Shown here: positions 1 to 6,654 of the stretch, piece by piece
Numbering within the stretch: position 1 is the stretch's first letter
Layout: each line of letters begins with the position of its first letter
Source of the DNA: QNFN01 sp964195335
GTDB taxonomy: Bacteria > Pseudomonadota > Gammaproteobacteria > QNFN01
Assembly (NCBI GenBank): GCA_964195335.1
Contig: CAXMPC010000060.1
Span: 1 to 15,924 of the forward strand
Direction: 5' to 3'
DNA: 15,924 bases
Translations under genes and position numbers: made by a program
The notes under the pieces: generated by a model
The model's database searches: none
The model's input: the letters and a program-made list of their open reading frames with translations, nothing else
Told to the model about the DNA's origin: nothing

Positions 1-835
1 CCCGCCCCAGACCCATGCCGGCGGCGGCGAGGAACTGCTGGTGGGCGGCGGCGGTGATCGGCAGTGGAAAATCGCTGCCGTGTCCGGCATCGAGCACGAT
101 GCCCAGGTCCTTGACGAAAATGTCGACGGCGCTGCGTGGCGTGTAGTCGGCGTCGAGCACGTGTGGCACGCGGTTCTCGAACATCCACGAATTGCCCGCC
201 GCATGGGTGATGACGTCGAACACCGTCCGGGCTTCGAGACCCGAGCGAATACCGAGTGCCAGTGCCTCCATCGCCGCGGCGATGTGCACCCCGGCAAGGC
301 ACTGGTTGACCATCTTCATGGTCGAGCCCTGCCCCGGTTCGGGGCCGAGTTCGTGGACCGTCGCGGCCATGGCGTCGAGCAGCGGCTTGGCGGCGGCGAA
401 CGCCGCGGGCGACCCCGAAGCCATGATCGACAACTCACCGGCCGCAGCCTTGATCGCACCGCCGCTGATCGGCGCATCGAGATAGAGCAACCCGCGCTCG
501 GCGAGCCGGTCACCGAGTTCGCGGGCGAATGCGGGCGGCACGGTGGCGCAACCGAGGACAACGGAACCTTCGGGTAGGGCATCGGCCGCGCCGTCGGGAC
601 CGAACAACACCGCCTCGGTCTGTGCCGCGTTGACGACCACGGTCGCCAGCGCAGCGCAATTGGCAGCGGCTTCGGCCGGGGAGCGGCACGGTCGTCCGCC
701 ATCCTTCGCCAGGGCCTCGAGCGCCTCATCGCGAAGATCGCAACCGGCGGTGTCGATTCCTGCCCGCACTGAAGACCGGGCGATGCCGAGACCCATGGCC
801 CCGAGTCCGATCACGGCGGCTGAAAAACTTTGCAT
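1..835 (-). CDS. ltnD: L-threonate dehydrogenase-like protein (3-hydroxyisobutyrate dehydrogenase family), C-terminus cut by window edge
   Basis: Probably a cytoplasmic NAD-dependent dehydrogenase that oxidises L-threonate (or a close 4-carbon acid sugar) at C2, the first step of a threonate/erythronate catabolic route. Translating the minus strand from the ATG at 835 gives 278 codons with no stop before the edge. Seen: a Rossmann motif GLGAMGLG (residues 10-17), an acidic residue D33 after the second beta strand that suggests NAD rather than NADP, the substrate motif DAPISGG (120-126), and the catalytic lysine K174 with N177 in GSTMKMVNQ. Further on, runs such as HAAGNSWMFENRVPH and TPRSAVDIFVKDLGIV are typical of LtnD/YgbJ rather than of 3-hydroxyisobutyrate or tartronate semialdehyde reductases. 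A GGAGG lies a few bases before the ATG. Family members are about 300 residues, so only some 20 are missing. The substrate is inferred; kinase, isomerase and aldolase partners would lie to the left, outside the window. Confidence 0.85.
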   Translation of the reverse strand, partial: MQSFSAAVIGLGAMGLGIARSSVRAGIDTAGCDLRDEALEALAKDGGRPCRSPAEAAANCAALATVVVNAAQTEAVLFGPDGAADALPEGSVVLGCATVPPAFARELGDRLAERGLLYLDAPISGGAIKAAAGELSIMASGSPAAFAAAKPLLDAMAATVHELGPEPGQGSTMKMVNQCLAGVHIAAAMEALALGIRSGLEARTVFDVITHAAGNSWMFENRVPHVLDADYTPRSAVDIFVKDLGIVLDAGHGSDFPLPITAAAHQQFLAAAGMGLGR

Positions 836-1013
836 GTTCCCTCCATCGCTTGTGATTTCAGCGGCGTCAGCATAGCGCAGGCTGTAAGGGTCTTTCCTTA
901 TATGAATCATTGTTCTGGCGTGCTACAAAGAATTCACTAAATGGATGGTCCGTAATCGCCAGTAAATTAAGAAGCGAATGGACTGCACAGATTAAGAGGA
1001 AAGGAGGCCCAAG

Positions 1014-1748
1014 ATGAAAATTTCCAAATTCGCATGCATCTGTTATTCCCGCCTGCTCGTGACCTTCGTCGCAGCGGCGTTCATCTCGATCTCGACCCTG
1101 GCCGTGGCGGCCGAGCAGGAGTCGACCCTGTCGCATGGCGGGTTGCTCTACGACAAGTGGTACAAGGTCATCGATGCCGGCAAGCCGACGACCGATCACC
1201 CCGCCTACCCGAAGGACAAGAAGTACGCCGGCAAGCCCGACGCCAACTGGCGCTGCAAAGAGTGCCATGGCTGGGATTACCTGGGCGCTGACGGAGCCTA
1301 CAGCAGCGGCAAGCACGCCAGTGGCATCAAGGGGATCAACGGCATGAAGGGCGCCGATCCGGCCAAGGTGGTCTCCGTGCTCAAGGATTCCAATCACGGC
1401 TACGGCGACAAACTCTCGTCTGACGACCTGAACGCACTGGCGCTGTTCGTGTCGAAAGGCACCATCGACATGGACGCCTACATCGACCGGGCGACCAAGA
1501 AGCCCAAGGGTGATGCCGCTCGCGGCGAAGCCTACTACAACACTGTCTGCGCCCATTGCCACGGCAAGGATGGCCTCCAGCCCAAGGAGATGAAGCCGTT
1601 CGGCAAGCAGATGGGTAATCCCTGGGAGGTCATGCACAAGATCATGAATGGCCAACCCGCAGAGAAGATGCCGGCACTGCGCGCATTCGATCACCAGATC
1701 GCGGCCGACATCATGGCCCACATGACTTCGCTGCCCAAGAAGCGTTAG
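1014..1748 (+). CDS. exported dihaem c-type cytochrome
   Basis: A 244-residue periplasmic electron carrier with two covalently bound haems. It has a Sec signal peptide (lysines at 2 and 5, a hydrophobic stretch to about residue 30, and an AxA-like cleavage site near 30-33). Haem motifs are CKECH at 81-85 and CAHCH at 179-183. The second domain (about 165-244) looks like a class I cytochrome c, with M219 in EKMP as the likely axial ligand. In the first domain no axial methionine is obvious; M111 is one option. An AGGAGG lies about 10 nt before the ATG. The gene is followed by a hairpin and then by a NapC-type cytochrome on the same strand, which suggests that it takes electrons from that quinol dehydrogenase. 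I do not recognise a named family. TsdA-type thiosulfate dehydrogenase was considered because it is also dihaem, but I see nothing specific to it. Confidence 0.88.
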   Translation: MKISKFACICYSRLLVTFVAAAFISISTLAVAAEQESTLSHGGLLYDKWYKVIDAGKPTTDHPAYPKDKKYAGKPDANWRCKECHGWDYLGADGAYSSGKHASGIKGINGMKGADPAKVVSVLKDSNHGYGDKLSSDDLNALALFVSKGTIDMDAYIDRATKKPKGDAARGEAYYNTVCAHCHGKDGLQPKEMKPFGKQMGNPWEVMHKIMNGQPAEKMPALRAFDHQIAADIMAHMTSLPKKR

Positions 1749-1766
1749 GCGCGATCAGATGCGAGA

Positions 1767-1805
1767 GGGGGCGACCCGGCACGGACGGGCGCCCCCTTAT
1801 CTTAT
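1767..1805 (+). terminator. intrinsic terminator or attenuator after the dihaem cytochrome gene
   Basis: A seven-base arm GGGGGCG (1767-1773) pairs perfectly with CGCCCCC (1790-1796). Inside it CCCG (1775-1778) pairs with CGGG (1786-1789), leaving one bulged A and a 7-nt loop. The tail TTATCTTATT follows at once. This fits a Rho-independent terminator. The next gene on the same strand starts only 31 nt downstream, so the hairpin may reduce rather than abolish read-through and so set different expression of the two cytochromes. Confidence 0.7.
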
Positions 1806-1835
1806 TCATCCCCGAGATCACGAGGAGGTGACGGT

Positions 1836-2369
1836 ATGGTCAAGCGATCCGCTGGCTGGCCGCTCCTCGCCGCCATGTTCATCCTCGGCATCCTTTTCTG
1901 GGGTGGTTTCAACACGGCGATGGAGCACACCAACCGGGTCGAGTTCTGCATCTCATGTCACGAGATGGAGCAGACGGTCTACCAGGAGTACCTCGCTTCG
2001 AGCCACTTCAAGAACGCGTCAGGAGTAGGCGCAGGATGTCCCGACTGCCACGTGCCACGGGAGTGGGGCGCCAAGTTGTGGCGCAAGATCCGCGCGACCA
2101 ACGAGCTTTACCATGCGTTGCGCGGCACCATCGACACTCCGGAGAAGTTCGAGGCCAGGCGCCTGGAACTGGCCGAACACGTCTGGGCCGAGATGGAGGC
2201 CAACGACTCGCGCGAGTGCCGTAACTGCCACAATTACGAAAACATGGACTTCCACAAGCAGTCGCGACGCGCGGTAGAGAAGATGCAGCCGGCCCTGGAA
2301 AAGGGCGAGACCTGCATCGAATGCCACAAGGGTATCGCCCACGAGCTCCCGGAAGATTACGACGACTAG
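1836..2369 (+). CDS. NapC/NirT-family membrane-anchored tetrahaem cytochrome c (quinol dehydrogenase)
   Basis: A 177-residue member of the NapC/NirT/NrfH family, which oxidises quinol at the inner membrane and passes electrons to periplasmic partners. One N-terminal membrane helix (about residues 8-25) acts as an uncleaved anchor; the rest faces the periplasm. Four haem motifs are present: CISCH (38-42), CPDCH (68-72), CRNCH (128-132) and CIECH (160-164). The first is followed by EM, giving the CHxM arrangement (M44) seen at haem 1 of this family. The length is near the usual 170-200 residues. A strong AGGAGGT (1823-1829) sits 6 nt before the ATG. No nitrate, nitrite or TMAO reductase gene is beside it, so the name NapC or NirT is not justified. 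The dihaem cytochrome just upstream is the most likely partner (inferred). Confidence 0.93.
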   Translation: MVKRSAGWPLLAAMFILGILFWGGFNTAMEHTNRVEFCISCHEMEQTVYQEYLASSHFKNASGVGAGCPDCHVPREWGAKLWRKIRATNELYHALRGTIDTPEKFEARRLELAEHVWAEMEANDSRECRNCHNYENMDFHKQSRRAVEKMQPALEKGETCIECHKGIAHELPEDYDD

Positions 2370-2420
2370 TGTTTCCCGGTCATCCGTTCAGGTTATGGGC
2401 GACGTGCCGCAAACACGCAT

Positions 2421-2885
2421 TCAGCAACCCCCAAGTTTTGGCCGGCCGGCGTCGGTGACGGCATCGGCCGTGGTGGCGTAGACCAGCCGGTCGATGTTGG
2501 CGAAGTAGGCGGCCCCCTCGCACATCCGGCAGGGCCGCCCCCCGTTGGTGTAGAGCGTGCAGCCGGTAAGGTCGCGTGTGCCGAGTTCACGGGCCGCCTC
2601 ACGGATCGCCTCGACCTCGGCATGGGCGGTGGCATCGCCACGCAGTGCGACCCGGTTCCACCCTTCCGCGATTACGATCCCGTCGCGCACCACCAGGGCT
2701 CCGTATCGGGTACCGTCGCCACGTCCACGGCCGATCCGGGCCAGTTCCAGGGCGCGGGAGATGAAGCGGGAATCGGGCGTGCCGGCCGCTGCCTGGCGGG
2801 AGATGAACAGGCCGAGCGGCAACAGTGCGAACCACTGCAGCAGCCTCTGTATAAAGCGGCGGCGACTGGTCACGGGCGTCAGCAT
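2421..2885 (-). CDS. nucleoside/base deaminase with Tat signal peptide
   Basis: A 154-residue zinc hydrolase of the cytidine/deoxycytidylate/guanine deaminase fold. The zinc site and proton shuttle are visible: HAE at 88-90 (H88 ligand, E90 catalytic) and PCRMC at 118-122 (C119, C122). The N-terminus is unusual. SRRRFIQ at 7-13 matches the twin-arginine consensus, a hydrophobic stretch follows (about 15-29), and then alanines and a glycine suitable for cleavage. This suggests export of a folded, zinc-loaded enzyme to the periplasm. Its ATG lies inside the end of the upstream deaminase gene (7-nt overlap), so the two are probably translationally coupled. The protein ends in GGC. The substrate (guanine, cytosine, a nucleoside or a modified base) cannot be read from the sequence. 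Tat export is a prediction; a non-cleaved membrane anchor is the alternative. Confidence 0.82.
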   Translation of the reverse strand: MLTPVTSRRRFIQRLLQWFALLPLGLFISRQAAAGTPDSRFISRALELARIGRGRGDGTRYGALVVRDGIVIAEGWNRVALRGDATAHAEVEAIREAARELGTRDLTGCTLYTNGGRPCRMCEGAAYFANIDRLVYATTADAVTDAGRPKLGGC

Positions 2886-3232
2886 CGGCGCATTCCCGGG
2901 CTTCCCGCGTCACGCAGTGCGTCGCCATGAATCATGCGTTCGATCCCGGCCCAGGCCGCGGCGGTCTCGCACATCGGGCACGGGCGCGAGGTGGAGTAGA
3001 GGATGCAGCCATCAAGATCGGCGCGACCCAGGGCCAGTGCGGCAGCACGCAGGGCTTCCATCTCAGCGTGGGCCGTCGGATCCGTCGCGACCACCACCCG
3101 GCTCGGTGCCGTGGCTATCAGTTCGCCGTCGCGTACCACGACCGCGCCGTAGGGTTGGTCGCCGCTGTCGATGGCGGTGTCGCGCATCGCCCGGGCACGG
3201 GCCATGAATTTTTCGGCCGCTGAGTCATCCAT
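2879..3232 (-). CDS. cytoplasmic nucleoside/base deaminase, CMP/dCMP deaminase family
   Basis: A 117-residue protein of the same fold as its downstream neighbour but with no signal sequence. The zinc site is HAE at 55-57 and PCPMC at 84-88, and PYGAVVV near 27-33 is typical of the family. At 117 residues it is shorter than GuaD or TadA proteins (about 150-165); the C-terminal helices expected after residue 110 are missing and it ends in RRC. This may be a naturally short form, or one that needs a partner subunit. A GGGAG lies upstream of the ATG. It overlaps the exported paralogue by 7 nt, so the pair is probably one transcript that starts in the divergent gap before the FAD dehydrogenase gene. 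Similarity in motif order and surroundings suggests tandem duplication. Confidence 0.85.
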   Translation of the reverse strand: MDDSAAEKFMARARAMRDTAIDSGDQPYGAVVVRDGELIATAPSRVVVATDPTAHAEMEALRAAALALGRADLDGCILYSTSRPCPMCETAAAWAGIERMIHGDALRDAGSPGMRRC

Positions 3233-3270
3233 TCGTGGGTACTCTCCCGTTGGCCTGTTCAGCAGTGTAG

Positions 3271-3318
3271 CCGCTGCCTGTTGTCGTGGATCAGCCGTGT
3301 CTACGCAGTCGGCAGCGG
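3271..3318. repeat. inverted repeat in the divergent gap (CCGCTGCC / GGCAGCGG)
   Basis: CCGCTGCC (3271-3278) and GGCAGCGG (3311-3318) form perfect 8-bp arms 32 bp apart. Similarity continues outward imperfectly (TAC and TG matches). It lies between the divergent starts of the deaminase pair and the FAD dehydrogenase, where an operator could control both. No regulator is known, and it may be chance in GC-rich DNA. Confidence 0.35.
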
Positions 3319-3336
3319 TACTGGTAGAGTCGCGCC

Positions 3337-4761
3337 ATGGCCAGATCGCAATTGACCGAGGCGCTCGCTGCGCAACTCAAAGCCGTCGTCGGTCCTCAGG
3401 GGTGGAGCGACGACCCCCAGGTGCTGGCACCCCATCTCGAGGATCCGCGCGGTACCTACCGTGGTGCGGTGACGCTGCTGCTGCGCCCGGCGACCACCGC
3501 AGAAGTGGCCGAGGTGGTCCGGCTCTGCCACGCTGCCGGGGTGGCCGTGGTCCCGCAGGGCGGCAACACCGGTCTCACCGGCGGGGGACTGCCCGAGACC
3601 GGTGAAGTGCTGCTGTCGCTCGGACGCATGAACCGGGTGCACGATCTCGACGCGGCCAACTTCACCATGACGGTCGAGGCCGGTTGCGTGCTGGCCGACG
3701 TCCAGGCGGCGGCCGAGGAGGCCGGCCTGCTGTTCCCGCTCAGCCTTGCCGCCGAGGGCAGCTGCCAGATCGGCGGCAACCTCGCCACCAACGCCGGTGG
3801 CACCAACGTGCTCCGTTACGGTAACGCCCGCGAGCAGGTGCTCGGGCTCGAGGTGGTACTGGCCGACGGTACGGTCTGGAACGGCCTGCGTCGGCTGCGC
3901 AAGGACAACACCGGCTACCCGCTGCGCGAACTCTTTCTCGCTTCGGAGGGGACGTTGGGGATCATTACCGCCGCGGTGCTCAAGCTCTACCCGCGCCCGA
4001 GCGAGATGCAGGTCGCCTTCGTCGCCGTCAGCGACCCGGAGGCGGCGCTGCGGCTGCTGCGCCGTGCGCGCGAACTGTCTGGTGACGCCGTGGTCACCTT
4101 CGAGTACCTGAATCGGACCAGTCTCGACCTGGTGCTGGCGACCATACCCGACACCCGTGATCCGTTCGATGAGCACCACGCCCACTACGTGCTCCTCGAA
4201 CTCGCCTCCGGCAGACCTGGCGACGACCTGCGCGGCCTGGTTGAACTGGTGCTGGAAGAGGGCTTCGAGGCGGGCGAGGTAATCGACGCCGCGCTGGCCG
4301 CGAGCGAGGCCCAGGCCGCCGATTTCTGGCGTATCCGCGAGTCGATCCCCGAGGCGCAGAAGCGCACCGGCGCCGGCATCCGTCACGATGTCGCCGTGCC
4401 GGTGTCGCGCACCCATGAATTGCTGGCGCAGGGTGGGGCGCTGGCCGAGCGGCTGGTGCCCGGAGTGCGGCTGGTCTTTTTCGGCCACCTCGGTGACGGC
4501 AACATTCACCTGAACCTCAACCAGCCGCAGGGGATGGCCGCGGAAGCCTTTCTCGCCCTGACCGAAGAGGTCAACCACGCCGTCCTCGACCTGGTCATGG
4601 GCATGGACGGCAGCTTCAGCGCCGAGCACGGGGTCGGGCGGCTGAAGCGTGACGAGGTGGCGCGCTACAAGTCGCCGGTGGAGATCGACCTGATGCGCCG
4701 GCTCAAGCAGGCGCTCGACCCCGATGGCATCCTCAACCCGGGCAAGGTGGTCCCCGACTAG
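3337..4761 (+). CDS. FAD-binding D-2-hydroxyacid dehydrogenase (GlcD / D-2-hydroxyglutarate dehydrogenase type)
   Basis: A 474-residue flavoenzyme that oxidises a D-2-hydroxyacid (D-2-hydroxyglutarate, D-lactate or glycolate) and passes electrons to a carrier or quinone. The N-terminal half is a PCMH-type FAD domain with PQGGNTGLTGG (73-83), GGNLATNAGG (146-155) and KDNTGYPLRELF (189-200). The C-terminal half is the FAD-oxidase C domain with FGHLGDGNIH (382-391) and SAEHG (428-432). H384, H391 and E430 are the likely metal ligands by analogy with human D2HGDH. The usual K-H-D motif reads IRHDVAVP, so R349 replaces a common lysine. The length is full. No separate GlcE/GlcF genes flank it, which favours the single-subunit D2HGDH-like type over a glycolate oxidase complex. 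The ribosome site is weak (GGTAGAG). Exact substrate unknown. Confidence 0.9.
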   Translation: MARSQLTEALAAQLKAVVGPQGWSDDPQVLAPHLEDPRGTYRGAVTLLLRPATTAEVAEVVRLCHAAGVAVVPQGGNTGLTGGGLPETGEVLLSLGRMNRVHDLDAANFTMTVEAGCVLADVQAAAEEAGLLFPLSLAAEGSCQIGGNLATNAGGTNVLRYGNAREQVLGLEVVLADGTVWNGLRRLRKDNTGYPLRELFLASEGTLGIITAAVLKLYPRPSEMQVAFVAVSDPEAALRLLRRARELSGDAVVTFEYLNRTSLDLVLATIPDTRDPFDEHHAHYVLLELASGRPGDDLRGLVELVLEEGFEAGEVIDAALAASEAQAADFWRIRESIPEAQKRTGAGIRHDVAVPVSRTHELLAQGGALAERLVPGVRLVFFGHLGDGNIHLNLNQPQGMAAEAFLALTEEVNHAVLDLVMGMDGSFSAEHGVGRLKRDEVARYKSPVEIDLMRRLKQALDPDGILNPGKVVPD

Positions 4762-4864
4762 GCGGACCTGCCCGGCGCCCGGCGTAGCTTCGTCATCCGC
4801 TGCGGGAACGTCCTGGCGGTATGGAAACGCCTCGAAAAAATCTCCGTGCAGGCACCTGGATCCA

Positions 4865-4881
4865 GTACCTGTACCTGTACC
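4865..4881. repeat. short tandem repeat GTACCT
   Basis: GTACCT occurs twice and is followed by GTACC (4865-4881), giving 17 bp of 6-bp periodic sequence. It lies in the 246-bp non-coding gap between the FAD dehydrogenase and the lipoprotein gene. Six-base copies could expand or contract by slippage, but with under three units this may have no role. Confidence 0.5.
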
Positions 4882-4912
4882 AATGGCCAATTGCGCTGCA
4901 GCAGCTGATCTT

Positions 4913-4980
4913 GGAACATTTGATCAGGATCATTTGGCAGGAGCCAATCATCCGATACGGTCCACTCCGGATCATGTTCC
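4913..4980. repeat. inverted repeat GGAACAT / ATGTTCC with inner hairpin, upstream of lipoprotein gene
   Basis: GGAACAT (4913-4919) and ATGTTCC (4974-4980) are perfect 7-bp arms. Allowing a 2-base bulge, they extend inward through GATC. A second, smaller palindrome TTGGC-AGGA-GCCAA (4934-4947) lies between them. The whole sits 27 bp before the lipoprotein start, so it could be an operator pair or a structured leader. No known regulator motif is recognised. Confidence 0.4.
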
Positions 4981-5007
4981 GCACATACGCGAGATAGACA
5001 ACAATCC

Positions 5008-5559
5008 ATGGTCAAACTTCGACTGACTCTCCTGCTTCCGTTACTGGCTTGGCTGGCCGGCTGTGCCGGACCCGAAGTCACATCTGAGTCTCAACGCTAC
5101 ATTCCGGTCGTCTCTGACCAGCGTGCTGCACCCTTCGTTGTGTCCAAGGCGGTCGAGGGCGGTGGCGTGCGCTTCTATCTCGGCGAGGACATCTTCGGCT
5201 CCAGCCTGATCACCGTCCTGCACCGGGAAATCGCGCTGAAGGCACCGAAACTGCCGCAGCAGAAAACGGTTAGTGTGACCGATATCGAGATCAGTGCGTT
5301 CGTCCTGGGAACCGGCTTGCTGGTGGATCGCTCGCGTACGGGGAAATACGCGCCCGCGCCGGGCTCACTGGTACTCGACGACTTGAGTAGCGATACGACC
5401 ACGACCGTCCGCGCCCGCATCAGCTACCTGCTCGACGGCAAGCCGTACGAGGAGGAACGCAGTGGTCCTACACGGGCACCCGAACTTCGGGTGCGCGCCA
5501 ACGAAGTCTATGACCAGGCCATCGACGGCCTGGTCTCGCGGCTCGCCCAGACCGGCTGA
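5008..5559 (+). CDS. putative lipoprotein, function unknown
   Basis: A 183-residue protein with a clear lipoprotein signal: positive residues K3 and R5, a hydrophobic stretch 6-16, and the lipobox LAGC with C19 as the lipidated cysteine. The mature protein should be anchored in the outer or inner membrane facing the periplasm; G20 after the cysteine gives no aspartate-type inner-membrane retention signal. The rest is soluble, with alternating hydrophobic residues that suggest beta strands and a final helix (about 163-181). I do not recognise a family. The layout somewhat recalls small lipoproteins of the YajG kind, but no signature supports that. It stands alone, with a 246-bp upstream gap carrying inverted repeats and a convergent nitrilase gene 49 bp downstream. 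No clear ribosome site precedes the ATG. Confidence 0.75.
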   Translation: MVKLRLTLLLPLLAWLAGCAGPEVTSESQRYIPVVSDQRAAPFVVSKAVEGGGVRFYLGEDIFGSSLITVLHREIALKAPKLPQQKTVSVTDIEISAFVLGTGLLVDRSRTGKYAPAPGSLVLDDLSSDTTTTVRARISYLLDGKPYEEERSGPTRAPELRVRANEVYDQAIDGLVSRLAQTG

Positions 5560-5608
5560 GACGTTTCTTCACTATCGGCGAACCGATACCGGCCCGCCAT
5601 CCCGAATC

Positions 5609-6553
5609 TCAGGTGTCGTCCGGGAAGCCGTGGCTACGGCTTACCGCCGGCTGCGGGCTCTCGTTGACCAGCAGACGGAAGATGTCCGGTCGGGCGTAGT
5701 GGCCGGTAACGTCGAAGTCGTACTTGCCCCGCGCGATGTCGTCGAGGTCGAGGTCGGCGGTCAGGATCACCTCGCTGTCGAAATTCGGCCCGGCCAGGAC
5801 CTTGCCCAGAGGGCCGACGATGCAACTACCGCCGCGCGAAATGACGGTTGCCGGATCGTCCCCCTGGATCGCCGCATACGCCTCCGGGAAGTCACCGCGG
5901 GTGGTGTACTGGTTGCACGACAGCACGAAGCAGCGGCCTTCGAGGGCGACGTGTTGCATGGTCGCCAGCCAGGTGTCGCGATCGTCCGCGGTCGGTGCGC
6001 AGTAGAGTTGCACGCCCTTTTCATACATCGCCATGCGCAAGGCGGGCATGTAGTTCTCCCAGCAGATCACCGAGCCGATGCGGCCGATGTCGGTGTCGAA
6101 CACCGGCAGCGTCGAGCCGTCACCGAAGCCCCAGACCAGCCGTTCGAGCGCCGTCGGCATCAGCTTGCGGTGCTTGCCGAGGTAGCTGCCGTCAGGGGCG
6201 AAGGTCAGCACCGTGCAGTAGAGCGTGCCGCCATCGCGCTCGATGACGCCGATGACCAGGTACAGCCGGTTCTCGGCCGCTACCTCGCCGAGGTAATCGA
6301 CGGCAGGGCCGGGGACGTCCACGGCGCTGTCGAAGTAGCGGCGGAAGTCCTCGCGACCCTCCGGGGCGCGCATGCCGACGCGGGCGCCGAAGTCGAGCCC
6401 CTTGGGGTAGGCCGAGACGAAGGCCTCGGGGAAGACGGCGAGCCGGGCGCCTTCGCGGGCAGCATCAGCCGCCAGCGCGCGGACCTTCTCCAACGTGCGT
6501 TCACGGTCGAAGGAAACAGGGGCGGCCTGGACTACGGCAGCACGGACGATCAT
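5609..6553 (-). CDS. nitrilase (carbon-nitrogen hydrolase, branch 1)
   Basis: A 314-residue cytoplasmic enzyme that hydrolyses a nitrile to a carboxylic acid and ammonia. The catalytic set is visible: E43 in FPEAF, K130 in KHRKLMPT, and the nucleophile C164 in CWENYMP, with the second glutamate E137 in TALERLVWG. CWEN followed by MPALR is the signature of true nitrilases rather than of amidases or carbamoylases. The frame opens further upstream to an ATG at 6586, but I chose the ATG at 6553 because GGGGAG lies 7 nt before it, while the 6586 ATG has no ribosome site and adds a polar tail unlike the family. The gene follows the RND efflux genes on the same strand after about 100 bp, so it may share their transcript. 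The substrate is not readable; arylacetonitriles and aliphatic nitriles are both possible. Confidence 0.92.
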   Translation of the reverse strand: MIVRAAVVQAAPVSFDRERTLEKVRALAADAAREGARLAVFPEAFVSAYPKGLDFGARVGMRAPEGREDFRRYFDSAVDVPGPAVDYLGEVAAENRLYLVIGVIERDGGTLYCTVLTFAPDGSYLGKHRKLMPTALERLVWGFGDGSTLPVFDTDIGRIGSVICWENYMPALRMAMYEKGVQLYCAPTADDRDTWLATMQHVALEGRCFVLSCNQYTTRGDFPEAYAAIQGDDPATVISRGGSCIVGPLGKVLAGPNFDSEVILTADLDLDDIARGKYDFDVTGHYARPDIFRLLVNESPQPAVSRSHGFPDDT

Positions 6554-6654
6554 CGGCATTCTCCCCGGGGTCTGATCCCTGCCCATTGGTCGGGATTCTG
6601 TTTCTCTGTATGGGCACGCCGCGTTTGGCCCATCTTTCGGTCTGGCGTGACGTC

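Noticed and set aside
897..928. Possible minus-strand promoter for the ltnD-like gene (TATAAG with upstream TTGTAG)
   Set aside because: The -10 has 5 of 6 matches, but the spacer would be 20 bp, and no better -35 lies at 16-18 bp. Support is too weak to list.
867..1721. 284-codon minus-strand frame over the dihaem cytochrome
   Set aside because: The plus strand has a signal peptide and two haem motifs; the antisense product resembles nothing known and lacks a ribosome site.
3301..4890. 529-codon frame antisense to the FAD dehydrogenase
   Set aside because: Its translation has no recognisable domain and it covers a gene with complete FAD and metal motifs. It is a by-product of high third-position GC.
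6610..6633. Hairpin ATGGGC / GCCCAT between the permease and nitrilase genes
   Set aside because: A 6-bp stem with a 12-nt loop and no T-run in the direction of transcription; not convincing as a terminator.
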